This document shows, piece by piece, positions 62,442-64,000 of a stretch of DNA of 64,000 bases. Made by a program: the position numbers and the translations under genes. This DNA comes from Algoriphagus sp. (GTDB taxonomy: Bacteria; Bacteroidota; Bacteroidia; Cytophagales; Cyclobacteriaceae): assembly GCF_030694375.1 (NCBI RefSeq), contig NZ_JAUXYL010000049.1, positions 62,001 to 126,000 on the forward strand, in the 5' to 3' direction. A model generated the notes under the pieces. The model made no database searches, was not told the origin of the DNA, and saw nothing but the letters and a program-made list of their open reading frames with translations. Numbering within the stretch: position 1 is the first letter of the stretch; each line of letters starts with the position of its first letter.

Positions 62442-63191
62442 TCAGACAGCTTTCAACCGTATGATTCCAGTTGAGTGCAGCAATTTAACAATTGGATAAG
62501 TGGGGTCAAACTCATACCATTTGACAGCAAAATTTGGACGATTAGGAAGTTTGTGGTGATTGTTTTGAAAAAGCTCACCTAGCATCAAGACATCCAACAA
62601 AAGCGAGTTTTTTGATTTATCGTTGTTGTCAAAATTTGCATAACCATATTTGTGTCCACTCCAATTTACAATTGCACCATGGACCGGTCCCATTAGAAAA
62701 TGAATGGGTAGAAGGAAATACATCCACCAATGAGTTCCGGCTAATTCAAAAACAGAAATACTAAGTACATAAATCAATACATACAACAGGAGCCATCCCA
62801 CTCTTACCGCCATGTTATCGGCAAATCTGTCAAACTTATTCCAGTCGGGAATATCCTTTGAAAACCGATCTTCTGGCTTGAGTTTGAAGCTAAAATAGTC
62901 GTTGTAAATGTTTTTTGTTTTCCACATCATTGTGAACAGATTCTCTGTATGATGGGGGCTATGGGGATCCTTGGGGGTATCAGAGTAAGCATGATGCATT
63001 CTGTGGAGGATTGCATAGGCTCTTGGAGACAGGTATGAACTTCCTTGCCACAACCAAGTGAAGAAGTAGAAGAATTTTTCCCAGTACTTGTTCATTACAA
63101 ACATTTGATGGGCTGCATAGCGATGCAGGAAGAAACTCTGGCAAAACAGTGAGAAATACCAGTGAAGGAGGAAGAAGATTATTAAAATCAC
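62442..63191 (-). CDS. Fatty acid (acyl-CoA) desaturase
   Basis: 249 residues starting at a GTG (63191); a stop codon lies immediately upstream, so no ATG start is possible. Membrane di-iron desaturase with all three His boxes: HRYAAH at 23-28, HRMHH at 63-67 and NNHH at about 211-213. Hydrophobic helices at the start and in the middle (WLLLYVLIYVLSISVFELAG) fit the fold. It introduces a double bond in membrane acyl chains and would act in cold or fluidity adaptation. A perfect -7 box is at 63217-63224 on the minus strand, and the terminator is at 62395. Confidence 0.92.
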   Translation of the reverse strand: MILIIFFLLHWYFSLFCQSFFLHRYAAHQMFVMNKYWEKFFYFFTWLWQGSSYLSPRAYAILHRMHHAYSDTPKDPHSPHHTENLFTMMWKTKNIYNDYFSFKLKPEDRFSKDIPDWNKFDRFADNMAVRVGWLLLYVLIYVLSISVFELAGTHWWMYFLLPIHFLMGPVHGAIVNWSGHKYGYANFDNNDKSKNSLLLDVLMLGELFQNNHHKLPNRPNFAVKWYEFDPTYPIVKLLHSTGIIRLKAV

Positions 63192-63216
63192 TTAGGTAAT
63201 AATTAAAGTACTGTTG

Positions 63217-63224
63217 CAAATATA
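63217..63224 (-). promoter_or_regulatory. -7 promoter element of the desaturase gene
   Basis: Read on the minus strand, TATATTTG is an exact match to TAnnTTTG, 25 bp before the GTG start. A TTTG -33 partner is not clear. Confidence 0.6.
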
Positions 63225-63432
63225 AGACTAGATTGAGAACTTAGATTTCATATGAAAGGTTTGTCTTTCTTTTTATCGATGATAAAAGTCAGTTTTTACC
63301 TCATTGTAAACGAAATCCAGCCTGCATGCCTGAGGCAGAAAGGATGATCCCTGGTTACTGGATCATAATCTGGATTATTCCGCATCTACCTTCCGGTAAG
63401 CTTTATGGCTTTTTAAAACAAATAACAATCTT

Positions 63433-63789
63433 ATGAATTCAAGAAATCAAGCTGGACAAATACTTACGAAAATTCTTTTGGGTGGGATTTCTATTTTGAT
63501 TGCAGACTATTTGCTCCGAGGGGTTAGCATTGATACTTGGACTACAGGGTTTATTTTGGCAGCCGTTATTATTTTGATCAATTTGACGCTTAAGCCAATT
63601 ATGATATTCCTTACTTTCCCAATTACGCTGATCACCTTGGGTCTTTTTTTACTGGTCATTAATGCCTGTGTGATTCTCTTGGCGGCTTACTTTATACCAG
63701 GATTTGTTGTGGAGAGCTTTTGGTGGGCATTAGGTTTTTCTCTGGTAGTCAGTTTGATTAATGGCGTTTTCGGGAATAGTCTAGATTGA
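63433..63789 (+). CDS. Small membrane protein, PF04020 (phage-holin-4_2-like) family
   Basis: 118 residues with four hydrophobic segments: about 12-30, 35-57 (TGFILAAVIILINLTLKPIMIFLTFP), 60-85 and 95-113. The motif NLTLKPIMIFLTFPITLITLGLF is the signature of PF04020, which databases name after phage holins but which is a chromosomal, non-phage membrane family of unknown function. No phage gene is nearby. The last 9 bp overlap the 3' end of the convergent gene. Confidence 0.85.
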   Translation: MNSRNQAGQILTKILLGGISILIADYLLRGVSIDTWTTGFILAAVIILINLTLKPIMIFLTFPITLITLGLFLLVINACVILLAAYFIPGFVVESFWWALGFSLVVSLINGVFGNSLD

Positions 63790-64000
63790 CATTGCCACAG
63801 TTCGATCATTGATGCGCTTATAAGCTTTCATTTCACCGATTTTATTTTTGCAAAAAATTACGGTCGAAGGAGATTTTTTCACTTCAACAATTAGCAGTGA
63901 TGTTTCACTTTCTAGTTCTGTAGACGGAAATTTTTCGTGGAAGACTTTTATTTCGTCAATTATTAATGATGCACTTGGTATACAATATTCCTCATTTGAG
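63781..64000 (-). CDS. AlbA_2-type (Schlafen AlbA-like) protein, C-terminal part only
   Basis: Minus-strand frame open from the right edge to the stop at 63781-63783; the gene starts outside the window. About 72 residues are visible. The stretch SLLIVEVKKSPSTVIFCKNKIGEMKAYKRINDRTVAMS matches the last strands of AlbA_2 domain proteins, in which a V-V-E-V strand is followed by an 'R-x-x-(D/S)-x-T/S' end. In Bacteroidota such stand-alone proteins of about 210 residues are annotated as ATP-binding or transcription-related; function unknown. The fit is convincing but short. Confidence 0.6.
   Translation of the reverse strand, partial: SNEEYCIPSASLIIDEIKVFHEKFPSTELESETSLLIVEVKKSPSTVIFCKNKIGEMKAYKRINDRTVAMSI

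Noticed and set aside
63433..63789. Prophage remnant (holin-like name of PF04020)
   Set aside because: No other phage gene is nearby and the family is a chromosomal membrane family in Bacteroidota.

Overview
The window is a chromosomal stretch of a Bacteroidota bacterium, most likely of the Cyclobacteriaceae (Algoriphagus/Cyclobacterium type). That placement is inferred from several things: a subtilase with a type IX secretion (T9SS) C-terminal sorting domain, promoter matches of the Bacteroidota TTTG / TAnnTTTG type, almost no Shine-Dalgarno sequences, and many secreted proteins of Bacteroidota-specific families (DUF2911, PmoA-like DUF6807, ThuA, PIG-L with a sodium:solute symporter). I see no rRNA, tRNA, CRISPR array, prophage or intact insertion sequence.

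Layout. 1-5.4 kb: inorganic-carbon uptake genes dabA (5' truncated by the window), dabB and a SulP transporter. 5.4-17.5 kb: a beta-lactamase-fold hydrolase, an FAD oxidoreductase, a small lipoprotein, then a carbohydrate-type group (ThuA, PmoA-like and two exported Gfo/Idh/MocA oxidoreductases), an SDR/DUF2867 protein, an aldo/keto reductase and a TrpF-like protein without catalytic residues. The intergenic spaces here are full of short repeats. 17.8-27.7 kb: lipoprotein plus T9SS subtilase, rpe, two envelope proteins, gyrA with a TPR protein, and a PagL-like lipid A deacylase. 27.8-36.9 kb: PIG-L deacetylase, a 34-residue membrane protein and a sodium:solute symporter translated in overlap, DUF2911, ghrA, a universal stress protein, a TPR protein and holA. 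36.9-48.1 kb: one long + strand run of envelope genes (giant TPR protein, outer-membrane barrel, SPOR protein, exbB, exbD, tonB, and a lipoprotein-TonB chimera), then folC and trmB. 48.1-57 kb: a 7TMR-DISM hybrid histidine kinase, a four-gene acyl-CoA catabolic operon of ACAD10/11 type, a quinone oxidoreductase, a small acidic protein and a TetR regulator. 57-64 kb: tyrS, a Tricorn-like S41 protease, a lone BlaI-type repressor, a fatty-acid desaturase, a PF04020 membrane protein and the C-terminus of an AlbA_2-type protein.

How the genes work together. DabA/DabB/SulP would import CO2 and bicarbonate. The ExbB/ExbD/TonB set energises outer-membrane transport and sits next to a TPR protein and a barrel that are probably its envelope partners. 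The minus-strand operon at 50.5-54.4 kb looks like a pathway in which a hydroxyacyl-CoA is phosphorylated and the phosphate eliminated before beta-oxidation.

The most unexpected signal is not a gene. At least three intergenic spaces carry arrays of degenerate words with strict 7-nt spacing (11253-11308, 12832-12859, 56013-56279); the last is organised as nested inverted repeats. A second class with 9-nt spacing lies near 8.4, 9.25 and 12.97 kb, and clusters of REP-like hairpins lie near 5.5 and 8.5 kb. The most unusual gene is 44638-46149, in which an AT-rich lipoprotein domain is fused to a diverged copy of the C-terminal two thirds of the tonB gene just upstream.
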